In this document: positions 6,386 through 16,500 of the stretch, piece by piece
How positions within the stretch are numbered: position 1 is the stretch's first letter
Layout: every line of letters starts with the position of its first letter
Assembly (NCBI GenBank): GCA_945869265.1
Contig: CAMBOI010000024.1
Span: 1 to 45,066, forward strand
Direction: 5' to 3'
Source of the DNA: an uncultured Prevotella sp.
Lineage (GTDB): Bacteria > Bacteroidota > Bacteroidia > Bacteroidales > Bacteroidaceae
DNA length: 45,066 nucleotides
Position numbers and translations under genes: made by a program
The notes under the pieces: generated by a model
The model's input: the letters and a program-made list of their open reading frames with translations, nothing else
Databases searched by the model: none
Told to the model about the DNA's origin: nothing

Positions 6386-9300
6386 TTGGACATATCCAAT
6401 ACACTTCTCGATAATTCTGAGAATCTGAAGATGGTAGATACATTGCGCAAATGTATCAAAGACACAGATATAAACATTATCCGCATAGCTACTGGCTATT
6501 GGGATATTCCAGGTATGGCTCTTCTTAAGGACGAACTGAAGGAATATCTTGATAGGGAAGGCACAGTGCTGAAACTACTGATAGGCAAAGACCCTTACGT
6601 GTACGCCAATATGGTGAAAGAGCCAAAGTATGCCACCAAACATTATCCCGACGGATTCATCCGCACAAACATTGATGAACTTGCAGACAATCTTCTAGAC
6701 GAGTATAAGGATACACTAAATCTGTTGCTCGACCATTGCAAGGGAGATAATCCCAAATTCCAAATACATATTTATAAAAAGGATGAGGATGACAATGGGC
6801 AATTCATGCATAGTAAGTGTTATATCTTCACTTCGTCTGACGCACGCAACAAGCCGACATGCGCTATTGTCGGAAGCAGTAATTTCACCAAGAAAGGTTT
6901 GGAAGGAAATGCGGAACTGAATTATGTGGAAACAAATACGTATGTCATTCTTCAGTCACCAGAACCAGATATAAAGGGACATAAAACATGGTTTGAAGAG
7001 AAATGGAGCCAGAGTGATGATTGGACTAAGGAATTCCTCGAACAGGTTCTACTAACCTCCAAACCAGTGCAAATTATGGAGGAGGAAAAAACGAATATGG
7101 AAAAGGAGCCAACTCAAGAGCCGCTTACTCCATACGAATTATATATCAAACTACTCCATTATAACTTCGGAGATATGATAGATGTTGATACCACAAAAGT
7201 CATCTCTAATTATCTACCAAAGGAATACTCTCCTCTTGAATACCAACTTGATGCCGTCAAGCAATGTTTCTCGACGATGAAAGCCCATGGCGGTTTTATG
7301 CTTGCTGATGTCGTGGGACTTGGTAAGACAATTGTCGGAACACTGGTAATAAAATACTTCCTCAATTATCCCGATGAGGGCAGAGAGCGCAACGTACTCA
7401 TCGTCACTCCTCCTGCTATAAGGTCGGCATGGGAAGACACAATCAGGGAGTTTGATAAAGAGAGCGACAATGTCATTTCTCCATATATAGACTTCATAAC
7501 AACAGGTTCGATAGGTAATCTTGTTGATGATCCTGATGCAGATGAAGATGAGGAAAACGGAGACTTTGAAGACGAGCTGACATATAAGAACTATGGGTTG
7601 ATAATTATCGACGAGAGCCATAAGTTCCGCAACAGTGATACCGATATGTATCGTTCGCTTGACAATCTTATAGCCCAGATAGGAGGCAATACGGGACTCT
7701 ATCCTTACGTTGGTCTTCTCTCAGCCACACCTCAGAACAATACACCTAATGACTTGAAGAATCAGATTTATCTCTTCGAGCGTAATCATCAATATTGCAC
7801 GCTCGACAAGGTAGATGGACGCAATCTCGAAGCATTCTTCTCGCGCATTATGCGCCAATTTACGTCATTACGTCATGAGGCAAGCGAGATTTCAGCCAAG
7901 GAGAGAAAGACTCAGGATGATATAGACAGACAAAAGGAGATAGACAATGAGTTTGGCATACTTTCTTCTGAGATTCGTGACCATGTGCTCTGTGATATTC
8001 TTGTGCGTCGCACTCGCACTGATATCAAGAAGTATTATGAAGAAGATATGACGAGGCAGCATCTTGTATTCCCAGAGATAAGCGGTCCTCATGCCTTGAA
8101 ATACAAGATGGACAAATGGCTCGTAAACTTGTTCAACACAACGATGGATATTATTGTGCCAAGTGATGAATACAAGGAGACGAGCGACCGCTATCTCTCA
8201 TATTATCGTTATAGAGCCATAGAATTTCTTGCAGATGAAGAAATGAGAAAGAAGTATGCCGGACGAGGAGCAAGGGATGCCGAGGCAGTATCCGCCCAGT
8301 TGGCACGCATCATGCAGATGTTGTTGGTAAAGCGTCTCGAAAGTTCGTTTACGGCATTCAAGGAATCGCTTCATAATCTTCAGAAATACACAGAGAACAT
8401 GATAAGGATGTGGGAAAACAATACCATCTTTATTTGTCCAGGAATTAATGTGAATGAAGAACTCGACGAGGAAGCAAAGACCTTGAAGAGAGGTCATAAG
8501 GTTACTCTCGAAGAGTGCGTGAAAGACATAAGGGAGAAGATTAGGAAACTCGATGAGAAAGGCAAGAACGAGAAGAAACAGAATGCCGAATATACCCGAG
8601 ACGACTTTGCCCCTGAATACATTAACCTCTTGAAGTCGGACAACAAGTATATCAAGTGGCTCTGCGAGCAATGGGCAATGAACTCCGAAGACCCGAAATT
8701 CGATGCCTTTAAGGAGAACCTAAAACCAGTTCTCTTTAATCCCAATACCAATCGCCCGCAGAAACTTGTCATCTTCTCCGAGGCAATAGATACCGTTGAC
8801 TCGTTAACAAGGGCATGTGAAAACAAGGGATTCAGTACTCTAGCCATCACTGCAGCCAACCGTAAGGACATGGAATCGAAGATACGCGAGAATTTCGATG
8901 CCAACTATCGTGGAGAGTGGAAGAATGACTATCAGATAATCATCACCACTGAAGTTTTGGCGGAAGGAATCAATCTTCATAGGGCAAACTGCATTCTTAA
9001 CTACGACACCCCGTGGAACTCCACTCGCTTGATGCAACGCATTGGTCGAGTAAACCGCATCGGAAGTCAGGAGCCAGTGGTATATGTATATAACTTCATG
9101 CCAAGTGCTGAGGGAGACCTACAGATACAGTTGGTGGAGAAGGCACATATCAAGCTCCAGTCGTTCCACACCCTCTTCGGTGAGGACTCCAAGATATTCA
9201 CCGAGAAGGAAATAGTTTCTCATTATGACCTTCAGAAGATTACAGACGGCGAGGAATCTCCATACGAGAAATATCTTTATGAACTAAAGACATATCGTGA

Positions 9301-9898
9301 TAATCATCCCGAGCGTTTCGAATTCATCATAAATGAAGAGAACGACCTTGAGATGGCTGTTACAACGAATGACGGATGCAGTTATTTTGTTGTCCGGACT
9401 CCAAGGATGAAGGGACTGTTTGTTATGGTAGATAATGAAGGCAAGGGACACGTAATCAGCGGAATGGACATGTATTCCAGATTCAAGTGTCTTGAAGACG
9501 AGTCGCGAACGGATTTGCCTGAAGATTGGGAGGCGAGGAAGAAGACCGCCGTTAAGACTGTCGGACAGCATCTAAACAAGATTACAGGCTACCAGTCGAA
9601 GAGTAAGGCTGCCTCAACAGCGCGAGGCACATTGATTGAACTGGACAAAAAAGTCAGCAGGAAAGAAACCAAGACAACATTGGAGATTGCTTCAAGATTG
9701 GTTCGAGGTGGCAATATCGACATAATCCGAACCATAAACGCAATTGGTGCGGAAGTCTTCTCGGCAGAGAAAAACCTATTTGCGTTTGGAGAAAGTGAAA
9801 TTGACGAGATAATAAACAAGAGACTTGACAATATCGTAAGCGAACTTGGCAACCGAAGTGGAGGCACTCCTACGGTATATATAGGTCTGTCAAAATAG
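6386..9898 (+). CDS. Phospholipase D-like nuclease fused to SNF2/SF2 helicase (defence system)
   Basis: The 1170-residue protein has an N-terminal PLD-like domain: GYWD near 38, H142-S-K144, then GSSNFT at 163-168, giving one HxK...GSxN half-site as in BfiI-type nucleases. An SF2 helicase follows: Walker A DVVGLGKT at 308-315, Walker B DESH at 409-412, motif III LLSATPQNN near 445 and motif VI QRIGRVNRIGS near 885-895. The start is TTG; it lies 9 bp after a clear AGGAG (6372-6376), rare in this window, and an in-frame TAG lies just upstream. The methyltransferase gene begins 7 bp after its stop, so the pair is surely an operon. The helicase presumably translocates DNA and the PLD domain cleaves unmodified DNA. 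It resembles a type ISP or DISARM-like restriction enzyme split over two proteins, but I cannot assign it to a named system. Confidence 0.88.
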   Translation: MDISNTLLDNSENLKMVDTLRKCIKDTDINIIRIATGYWDIPGMALLKDELKEYLDREGTVLKLLIGKDPYVYANMVKEPKYATKHYPDGFIRTNIDELADNLLDEYKDTLNLLLDHCKGDNPKFQIHIYKKDEDDNGQFMHSKCYIFTSSDARNKPTCAIVGSSNFTKKGLEGNAELNYVETNTYVILQSPEPDIKGHKTWFEEKWSQSDDWTKEFLEQVLLTSKPVQIMEEEKTNMEKEPTQEPLTPYELYIKLLHYNFGDMIDVDTTKVISNYLPKEYSPLEYQLDAVKQCFSTMKAHGGFMLADVVGLGKTIVGTLVIKYFLNYPDEGRERNVLIVTPPAIRSAWEDTIREFDKESDNVISPYIDFITTGSIGNLVDDPDADEDEENGDFEDELTYKNYGLIIIDESHKFRNSDTDMYRSLDNLIAQIGGNTGLYPYVGLLSATPQNNTPNDLKNQIYLFERNHQYCTLDKVDGRNLEAFFSRIMRQFTSLRHEASEISAKERKTQDDIDRQKEIDNEFGILSSEIRDHVLCDILVRRTRTDIKKYYEEDMTRQHLVFPEISGPHALKYKMDKWLVNLFNTTMDIIVPSDEYKETSDRYLSYYRYRAIEFLADEEMRKKYAGRGARDAEAVSAQLARIMQMLLVKRLESSFTAFKESLHNLQKYTENMIRMWENNTIFICPGINVNEELDEEAKTLKRGHKVTLEECVKDIREKIRKLDEKGKNEKKQNAEYTRDDFAPEYINLLKSDNKYIKWLCEQWAMNSEDPKFDAFKENLKPVLFNPNTNRPQKLVIFSEAIDTVDSLTRACENKGFSTLAITAANRKDMESKIRENFDANYRGEWKNDYQIIITTEVLAEGINLHRANCILNYDTPWNSTRLMQRIGRVNRIGSQEPVVYVYNFMPSAEGDLQIQLVEKAHIKLQSFHTLFGEDSKIFTEKEIVSHYDLQKITDGEESPYEKYLYELKTYRDNHPERFEFIINEENDLEMAVTTNDGCSYFVVRTPRMKGLFVMVDNEGKGHVISGMDMYSRFKCLEDESRTDLPEDWEARKKTAVKTVGQHLNKITGYQSKSKAASTARGTLIELDKKVSRKETKTTLEIASRLVRGGNIDIIRTINAIGAEVFSAEKNLFAFGESEIDEIINKRLDNIVSELGNRSGGTPTVYIGLSK

Positions 9899-9905
9899 TA
9901 TAACA

Positions 9906-12900
9906 ATGAGTAAGGAACTGAAATCATATCTGAGCAAGAAGTTTGAAGGACGCGAGTCGTTCCTTGAGAATATAGTATTCCCCATTTTCGGTGAGGAAAA
10001 GTTTGAAGACATGTACGATGTTGATGCATTGGACAACGAGGACTTGCAAGCCATGGCGCGACGTACAGGAATCAAGAGTGCTATTCAGTATGGATTGGTG
10101 CAAGTGGGGACAACGGAAATCAATATCTACGACGTTACGGTGAGCGATAGAGTGATGATGCGTCGTAACCGTGTTGGCATCCAGCAACTTATCCGCAGAA
10201 TAATGCTTGACTATACATCCGCTTTCATCATCTTCCACTATGAGGACAGCGACTCGTGGGATTGGCGTTTCTCTTTCTGTCAGAAGGACAATAAGGAAGT
10301 CACGGAAGCCAAACGCTACACATTCCTTTTAGGTCCTGGGCAGTCATGCCGTACTGCTGCCGAGAATTTCCAGAAACTGATAGACAAGCATGGAGATATT
10401 AATAGGGATGACATAGTTGCGGCATTTGACGTTGAGGCTCTCAGCAAGGAGTTCTTCGACAAGTACAAGGCCAAGTATGAAAAGTTCTGCAACTATATTT
10501 ACGACAATCGCAACGATGAGGATCTTTTTGGACATGAGTTTGCCGAATGGGATGAGAAGCTCATTCGCGACTATGTGAAGAAACTCCTAGGTCGTATTGT
10601 CTTCCTTCATTTCCTTCAGAAGAAGGGATGGCTTGGTGTGCCTGTTGACAAGCAGTGGGGAGAAGGCGATACTCAGTTCATGCGTAATCTCTTTATGGCA
10701 AGTACTCCTGAACAGAAGGACAACTATCTTGATTGTGTTCTCGAACCTTTGTTCGCAGGTGCTCTCAATACTCAACGTCCCAATGATATCTTCGACCTTG
10801 GTGTAGAAGGATTTCGCACAACGAGAATCCCTTATCTAAATGGAGGCTTGTTTGAGCGTGATGTACTCGACGAACCCAAATCCACATTCCCAGCCTCATA
10901 CTTTGAGGATTTGTTTGAGTTCTTCTATCAATACAACTTCACAATCGACGAGAACGATCCTAATGATGCTGAGGTGGGCATTGACCCTGAGATGCTTGGA
11001 CACATATTCGAGAATCTTCTTGAAGATAACAAGGACAAGGGGGCATTTTATACTCCCAAGGAGATAGTGCAATATATGTGTCATGAGTCGCTCATTGCAT
11101 ATCTTACAACCTGTGTGATGAAGAAGCAAGGTGAGAATCACAAGCCCGAAGACGAGATAAAAGAATCAGTGCGCAACCTGCTTAACAAACCGGAAGAGAT
11201 TGTGCCAAATATGAAAAAAAATCATTTCGACGACTTTGGTTCGTATATCCGTAACGTGAAGATTTGCGACCCAGCCATTGGTTCGGGAGCCTTCCCTATG
11301 GGATTGCTCAACGAACTTGTGCGTTGTCGTGTCTTCATCAATGCATGGGCAAAAGACGACAAGGGTAATCTCCTTGAAGGCGATTATGCAGCCCTGAAGA
11401 CAGAAATCATCTCCAACAACATCTATGGAGTGGATATTGAGAAGGGAGCAATCGACATTGCCCGCCTCCGTTTCTGGCTCAGCATCATCGTAGATGAGCG
11501 CACCCCACATGTCCTCCCCAACTTCGATTATAAGTTTATGCAAGGCAACTCGCTTATTCCTACGTTTGATGGGAAGTTTATAAACCTTGATACCAAGTCG
11601 CAAAAGCATATCAATGTTGAGGCGATGAAGAAAGAGAAGCAACATCTTTATGAGCTGAAACAAAAATATTATAAGGCCGAGGGTGAAGATAAACATGAAT
11701 TGAATGTACAGATAAAGGATACAATCTTAAAACTCATATCCCGCCAGTTGGGATATGAGTCAAGAGCATGGTATCAACATAATGCAGTTCAAACATCATT
11801 ATCATTTGATGATGTCAAGAATATGCCATTCGATGAAGTACGTCAATCGTTACCTGAAGAAAAACTACAGTCTATTGCATTGGCAGAATCATTGCATGCC
11901 AAATTAACCGACAATTCTATTCCTGTAGCTGAACGTTCTCAAATTGATATACATTTCTTTGATTGGAGAATAATGTTTACCGAGGTGTTTGACAATGGAA
12001 ACGATGGCTTTGATATTGTCATTGGTAATCCGCCGTATATCAATGTTCAACTAATGTATGAAGAAGATAAGGCGCTTTATAAGAAACTTTTTTCTACTTT
12101 CTTTAAACGTTGTGATATATTTGCCCTTTTTATCGAGAATGGTTTGTCGTTATCTTCATCAGATGGCATTCTTACATATATAATACCGTCTGTTATACAC
12201 TCTAATTTGTCTTATCAAAAAATTAGGGATATGATATTGGATAAGTATTGGTTGTCGGAAGTATGCTATACAGGAGGCAAAGTGTTTAATGCTCCAACTG
12301 TTGATACAACAATCATCAGGTGCAATAAGCATGGCAATGATAAAATTATATTAAAAGATGCGGTAAACTTTTCTTGCCATAAGATATATGAAGTTGACAA
12401 AGACTATTTCTCTCAGTTCCAGAACGTAATAAGTATTGGAGAGAGAAATACAATATATGACAAATTATTCAATAAGGACTTTATTACTATTGGTTCTGCA
12501 TTTACTGTCTTTCAAGGAATAGTTACAGGAAATAATACGGCATTTATTTTTGAAAATGAAGATGATGCAATTGCTCATGGGGTAGATGTGGCTTTACTTC
12601 ATCCATTGTGTCATGGGCGTGATATTGGAAGGTATGAAATAAAAAGCCGTGAAAGAAGAATACTATATATTGACAATAATATTGATATTGAGGATTATCC
12701 TAATACAAAACAATGGTTATTAATTTTTAAGGAACAATTATCGAAAAGAAGAGAAGCACAGAAGGGTGTTATTTCTTGGTATGGTCTTCAATGGCCACGA
12801 GTTAAATCAGAGTTAGATATTAAGGAGAAATTATTAATCCAAAATACCAGAAATGAATCATTGAAACAGAGACTTGTTGCAGTGATTGATGATAGTGCAG

Positions 12901-13235
12901 TATATTCAACTCAAGGAATTAATTTTATTATACCAACAAAAAAAAGAGTGTCTTTATATTACTTATTAGGAATACTAAATTCAAAGCTAATGAATTATCT
13001 TTTTGCCACAAAGTTTTTGAACTTGGCAATTAAGGCAGAATATCTAAAACAAGTAATGATACCATCAGAATCCGACGGAAAAGTCATAGAAATAGTAAAA
13101 GATATTTTGCGAACTAAACGTATGAATTCAGGAACTGACACATCATCTTTAGAAGCAAGAATCGATCAGCTCGTCTATCAACTCTATGGTCTGACAGACG
13201 AGGAAATAGCTATTGTAGAAGGGAGAAACGAATAA
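9906..13235 (+). CDS. Eco57I-like N6-adenine DNA methyltransferase with TaqI-like specificity region
   Basis: The 1109-residue protein has the gamma-class adenine methyltransferase motifs: SAM-binding DPAIGSGAF beginning at residue 455 and catalytic NPPY at 708-711. An N-terminal region of about 350 residues contains INIYDVTVSD and a helical part (KLLGRIVFLHFLQKKGWLG) typical of type IIG/BREX-PglX-like enzymes; I see no convincing PD-(D/E)xK nuclease motif. The C-terminal third resembles the TaqI-like target-recognition domain (NSKLMNYLF, AEYLKQVMIP). It would modify host DNA and define the target for the helicase-nuclease encoded 7 bp upstream. Base use changes sharply near 11650 (about residue 585): the first part is GC-balanced, the rest AT-rich like the next two genes. 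This suggests replacement of the specificity part by recombination. Confidence 0.88.
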   Translation: MSKELKSYLSKKFEGRESFLENIVFPIFGEEKFEDMYDVDALDNEDLQAMARRTGIKSAIQYGLVQVGTTEINIYDVTVSDRVMMRRNRVGIQQLIRRIMLDYTSAFIIFHYEDSDSWDWRFSFCQKDNKEVTEAKRYTFLLGPGQSCRTAAENFQKLIDKHGDINRDDIVAAFDVEALSKEFFDKYKAKYEKFCNYIYDNRNDEDLFGHEFAEWDEKLIRDYVKKLLGRIVFLHFLQKKGWLGVPVDKQWGEGDTQFMRNLFMASTPEQKDNYLDCVLEPLFAGALNTQRPNDIFDLGVEGFRTTRIPYLNGGLFERDVLDEPKSTFPASYFEDLFEFFYQYNFTIDENDPNDAEVGIDPEMLGHIFENLLEDNKDKGAFYTPKEIVQYMCHESLIAYLTTCVMKKQGENHKPEDEIKESVRNLLNKPEEIVPNMKKNHFDDFGSYIRNVKICDPAIGSGAFPMGLLNELVRCRVFINAWAKDDKGNLLEGDYAALKTEIISNNIYGVDIEKGAIDIARLRFWLSIIVDERTPHVLPNFDYKFMQGNSLIPTFDGKFINLDTKSQKHINVEAMKKEKQHLYELKQKYYKAEGEDKHELNVQIKDTILKLISRQLGYESRAWYQHNAVQTSLSFDDVKNMPFDEVRQSLPEEKLQSIALAESLHAKLTDNSIPVAERSQIDIHFFDWRIMFTEVFDNGNDGFDIVIGNPPYINVQLMYEEDKALYKKLFSTFFKRCDIFALFIENGLSLSSSDGILTYIIPSVIHSNLSYQKIRDMILDKYWLSEVCYTGGKVFNAPTVDTTIIRCNKHGNDKIILKDAVNFSCHKIYEVDKDYFSQFQNVISIGERNTIYDKLFNKDFITIGSAFTVFQGIVTGNNTAFIFENEDDAIAHGVDVALLHPLCHGRDIGRYEIKSRERRILYIDNNIDIEDYPNTKQWLLIFKEQLSKRREAQKGVISWYGLQWPRVKSELDIKEKLLIQNTRNESLKQRLVAVIDDSAVYSTQGINFIIPTKKRVSLYYLLGILNSKLMNYLFATKFLNLAIKAEYLKQVMIPSESDGKVIEIVKDILRTKRMNSGTDTSSLEARIDQLVYQLYGLTDEEIAIVEGRNE

Positions 13236-13256
13236 TAACATTATAATTATATAGTT

Positions 13257-14450
13257 ATGAAAACAAATACAAAAGTAAATATGAAGTGGATTATTATTGT
13301 AACAATAGTGTTATGTTCGACGATTAGTGCATATGCACAATTTGGTAGTGGCAATTCTGTGAATATTAAGGCTCTTTTGATATATGAGCGAGCAGATGAT
13401 GGATTTTATTACAAACGAACGGATGTATCATTCGACGATGTATATGATATAAAGAAATACTATGCGTATGACAAAAAGACAAAGACAGTTTATTGTATGT
13501 CAAATAATGCGAACTATGCCATTACTTTGACAAAAGAAAAGGCAAAAGAAATAAAAAAAATGAAGGGATTGAAGCATCTTGAAGGGAATGAATTGGATAT
13601 TGCCATTGAAGATGCAAATGTCGTATTGATTAATAAATACAATGAACTCAACCAAAAAATGAGGGAGTTTTTGGAAGAAAAGGCAAGAAAAGCCCGTGAA
13701 AAGGCACTCGCAGATTCAATAGCTAAAGCTAAGCAAGATTCTATTGATAAAGCTATACATTTGGCTAAAATCGAAAATTATCGTAATACTCATAACTGGA
13801 AAAATGTACCAATAGGGAAATATAATTATATGGATTGTGAGTTATGTGAAAAAAGAATTAGTGAAGACACTTTGCTTTGTGTAGCATTAAAAAACGACAC
13901 ATTATATACTTTGTATTGGGAAAAACTATCTCTTGGCATAATATACCCTCAGGTGCATAAGTTGCCAATTTCCAAATCTGTTAGGGAATATGAAGATTTT
14001 CAATTGCATATAGAAGTATTTGGTGATTCCTTAAAAAAGGATGATTTACATGTGGCAGAATCTCCTGAGGCTTTTAATTTATTATGTTATAGCGATGCTC
14101 TAAATCAGTTGAAGAAAAAAGCTCCATATGGATTCTTTAATGAGTGGGGGTGGGATAATGAGTATTCATCAATTACGTTCAATTTTGAATATACTAATTT
14201 GAATCGTAAAACCATTAAATATATCAACGTATTCTTTGTTGTAACCAATGATGTCGGTGATGTAAGAAAAACAGGTAATTTTAAGGGGACTGGTCCATTG
14301 GCGGAATTTGAGAGTGCATCTTGGAATTGGGATCATAGTTCATATTATGTGGCAGGTGATGCATCTAATATGTCAATCAATAAAGTCGTTATAACCTATA
14401 TGGATGGAACCCAAAAGGTATTACCCAAAAATATGATTCAGTTTGACTAA
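13257..14450 (+). CDS. Secreted protein of unknown function with charged helical region
   Basis: The 397-residue protein starts with a signal peptide (WIIIVTIVLCSTISAYA, likely cut before QFGSG). Residues around 120-180 form a charged, Ala/Lys/Glu-rich coiled-coil (EEKARKAREKALADSIAKA). The C-terminal domain has KTIKYINVFFVVTNDVGDV, GTGPL and ITYMDGT, a beta-sandwich-like pattern I have seen at the end of other secreted bacterial proteins; I cannot name it. Either ATG 13257 or ATG 13281 could be the start. It begins 21 bp after the methyltransferase stop with no visible terminator, so it may share the defence operon's transcript, although a periplasmic location does not fit a DNA-restriction role. 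The strong AT bias matches the 3' part of the methyltransferase gene. Confidence 0.75.
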   Translation: MKTNTKVNMKWIIIVTIVLCSTISAYAQFGSGNSVNIKALLIYERADDGFYYKRTDVSFDDVYDIKKYYAYDKKTKTVYCMSNNANYAITLTKEKAKEIKKMKGLKHLEGNELDIAIEDANVVLINKYNELNQKMREFLEEKARKAREKALADSIAKAKQDSIDKAIHLAKIENYRNTHNWKNVPIGKYNYMDCELCEKRISEDTLLCVALKNDTLYTLYWEKLSLGIIYPQVHKLPISKSVREYEDFQLHIEVFGDSLKKDDLHVAESPEAFNLLCYSDALNQLKKKAPYGFFNEWGWDNEYSSITFNFEYTNLNRKTIKYINVFFVVTNDVGDVRKTGNFKGTGPLAEFESASWNWDHSSYYVAGDASNMSINKVVITYMDGTQKVLPKNMIQFD

Positions 14451-14481
14451 ATAACATGTTGAATTTTTAATATTTATAACT

Positions 14482-16386
14482 ATGAAGAAGAGTAGTTTCT
14501 TTATTTCGATTTTCGCTGCTTTCGCAGCTATGTATTTGTCTTCTTGTTCAAATTCAGAAAATGGCAAGGTAGAGTTTATCCCATTTCAGGAAACTGTAGA
14601 TGGACAATGGGGTATGATTTCAATGACAGGTGAAGTCTTATTCTCAGAAGAGTTCAAGACTAAGCCTACAGTGGTGAAAGATGGTAGATTTTTCGTGAAA
14701 AAGAAAAATGGCGGTTGGGAAATGTATAGTTCTGATCCAAAGCCAAAGAGGATTGGTTCTGAATATGCTCACGTTTCAGGTTTTAATAATGGTGTCGCTT
14801 TAGTATCAGAGAAGGGGAAACCAGTCTCAATCATAGATACAGATGGTAAACCACTGAAGGTATTGGATAGATTGGAAGGTAAACAGATTGATGGGGTAAG
14901 ACCGTTTAAGAACGGCTATGCTGTTTTTATGACAGAGGATTCTCTCTATGGAGCAATTAATAAAAAAGGCGATTGTGTTGTAAAACCACATTACTGTTCA
15001 CTAAATGATTGTGGTGATGGGAAATTTATTGGTATTAATGAAAAATATAAAAAAGACGTTGCATCTAAGAAGAAAGATAAGATAAAAATTTCTGTCATTA
15101 ATTCTGATGGTAATATTTTATTTGAAATAAATGGTGGAAAATATTCTGATATTGGTGAAAGTTATTCTAACGGTATTCTTGCTGTTAGTGTAAAGAAGGA
15201 TGCAAAAGAAGTATGGGGCCTCATTGATGATAAAGGTGAAATAGTAGTAAAACCGACAGACAAAATAAAAGGTATAGGTTCTATTTCAGGTGATATGTTT
15301 TCATATAACAACGGAGAAGGATGGGGGCTTATGAATATAAAGGGTGAAACCTTAATAAGAGCAAAATATGAATATCTTTATTGTGATGTCGATGGTTCAA
15401 TCCTCGCTTTGATGAAAAAGAATGAGGGAACTTATGAATATAAATATGTTAATGAAAAGGATGAGCAAATAGGAGATGACACCTATGTTAGAGCAACAGT
15501 GTTTTCTATGTTTGATGGGGAACATGCTATTGTTAAACCAAATGATAAAATATTTTCAATAATAAATAAAGAAGGCAAACAATTAGAAGGATTACCTGAT
15601 ATTGTTGATGTTAGTACTTATGAAGGTGAAGATTATGTGTCCAGTGATTATGTTGACTTAAAAAAGATGATGCAGGAATTAAACATATCAGAAACTACTT
15701 TGGCTGATTTTTCGTTTAAAACAACTCCTAAAGAGGCCGTCGCATTATTGGTTAAGGCTGGACAAACTTCTGGTGATAAGTCACATCCCGCGGGGACACC
15801 TTATTGGTTTGATTATACTTCAAATGTAGGTTTTTCTAAGAAAGTTGCAGGTGTTATGGTATATACGAACATCGAGTTTAATGACAATTTGAGCAGACAA
15901 ACTTATCGAACAAAGAGAGTTATTGATTATACTATAGGGGATTATTATTGGTATCATGATGATAAGATACCAACTGGTTATGTGTGGAATAAAACTAACG
16001 TTAGAAATCTTTCGTTATTTATTGGTAATGATGGACGTATGAGGGGTAAACTTCGTGACGTATTTACAACGCTTTGTGCCAAGTTTAAAACATTTGGTAA
16101 AATTGTAAAAGAAAACAATGGTGCTGCTTGTTATAGCTTAAATAATGGAAATAGAGCGTTTATTGCAATGAAAAAAGAAAATGTATTTGCTCTATGGGGA
16201 AGTGGTATAAAAGATTTTGATCAAATTGATATAGCAGAATTTGAAAATGTCTCTGAAGAGGATGATATGTCAAAAATATCATTCGGATATTTGAATAAAT
16301 TATTCCCAGATAATATAAAAGATAGTGAATTAGATACAGACACAGTTGCAGCTATAGATACTGCAGCTGTTGATCTTGCTTATTAA
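14482..16386 (+). CDS. WG-repeat lipoprotein
   Basis: The 634-residue protein has a lipoprotein signal peptide with lipobox L19-S-S-C22, so it should be anchored in a membrane after secretion. Several WG (KWG-like) repeats follow in the first 320 residues: DGQWGMISMTGEVLF, SLYGAINKKGDCVVKPHY, EVWGLIDDKGEIVVKP and GEGWGLMNIKGETLI. The C-terminal half (about 390-600) is not recognised. WG-repeat proteins are common in Bacteroidetes; their function is not established. It starts 31 bp after the preceding secreted protein and shares its AT-rich codon use, so the two genes probably arrived and act together. A hairpin at 16396-16430 follows the stop. Confidence 0.8.
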   Translation: MKKSSFFISIFAAFAAMYLSSCSNSENGKVEFIPFQETVDGQWGMISMTGEVLFSEEFKTKPTVVKDGRFFVKKKNGGWEMYSSDPKPKRIGSEYAHVSGFNNGVALVSEKGKPVSIIDTDGKPLKVLDRLEGKQIDGVRPFKNGYAVFMTEDSLYGAINKKGDCVVKPHYCSLNDCGDGKFIGINEKYKKDVASKKKDKIKISVINSDGNILFEINGGKYSDIGESYSNGILAVSVKKDAKEVWGLIDDKGEIVVKPTDKIKGIGSISGDMFSYNNGEGWGLMNIKGETLIRAKYEYLYCDVDGSILALMKKNEGTYEYKYVNEKDEQIGDDTYVRATVFSMFDGEHAIVKPNDKIFSIINKEGKQLEGLPDIVDVSTYEGEDYVSSDYVDLKKMMQELNISETTLADFSFKTTPKEAVALLVKAGQTSGDKSHPAGTPYWFDYTSNVGFSKKVAGVMVYTNIEFNDNLSRQTYRTKRVIDYTIGDYYWYHDDKIPTGYVWNKTNVRNLSLFIGNDGRMRGKLRDVFTTLCAKFKTFGKIVKENNGAACYSLNNGNRAFIAMKKENVFALWGSGIKDFDQIDIAEFENVSEEDDMSKISFGYLNKLFPDNIKDSELDTDTVAAIDTAAVDLAY

Positions 16387-16395
16387 CTGATTAAG

Positions 16396-16430
16396 CCATT
16401 AGAGTACATAAAATGATTGTACTCTGATGG
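16396..16430 (+). terminator. Hairpin after the WG-repeat gene
   Basis: AGAGTACA (16401-16408) and TGTACTCT (16418-16425) pair perfectly; CCAT and ATGG extend the stem beyond a mismatch. Only a weak T-rich stretch (TTCGTTT) follows, so termination efficiency is uncertain. Confidence 0.5.
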
Positions 16431-16444
16431 TTCGTTTAGTAGGG

Positions 16445-16500
16445 TCATAGGGACAGGTACATTGGTTCACTCTTCCGGACCAGTGAACCTGTCACTATGA
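16445..16500. repeat. Long imperfect hairpin (REP-like) joined to a broken recombinase gene
   Basis: GGTTCACT (16464-16471) and AGTGAACC (16482-16489) form the inner stem. TCATAGGGACA (16445-16455) and TGTCACTATGA (16490-16500) form an outer stem with one mismatch, and GGTACATT is bulged on the left side. The GGGACAGG/GTGAACC words remind me of REP sequences linked to RAYT transposases, but that is from memory only. The minus-strand recombinase frame ends inside it. Confidence 0.5.

Noticed and set aside
6067..6428. Two short plus-strand frames (64 and 94 codons) between the pseudogene and the helicase gene
   Set aside because: They lie in the helix-rich region, overlap each other in different frames, and have low-complexity, Cys-rich or out-of-frame character.
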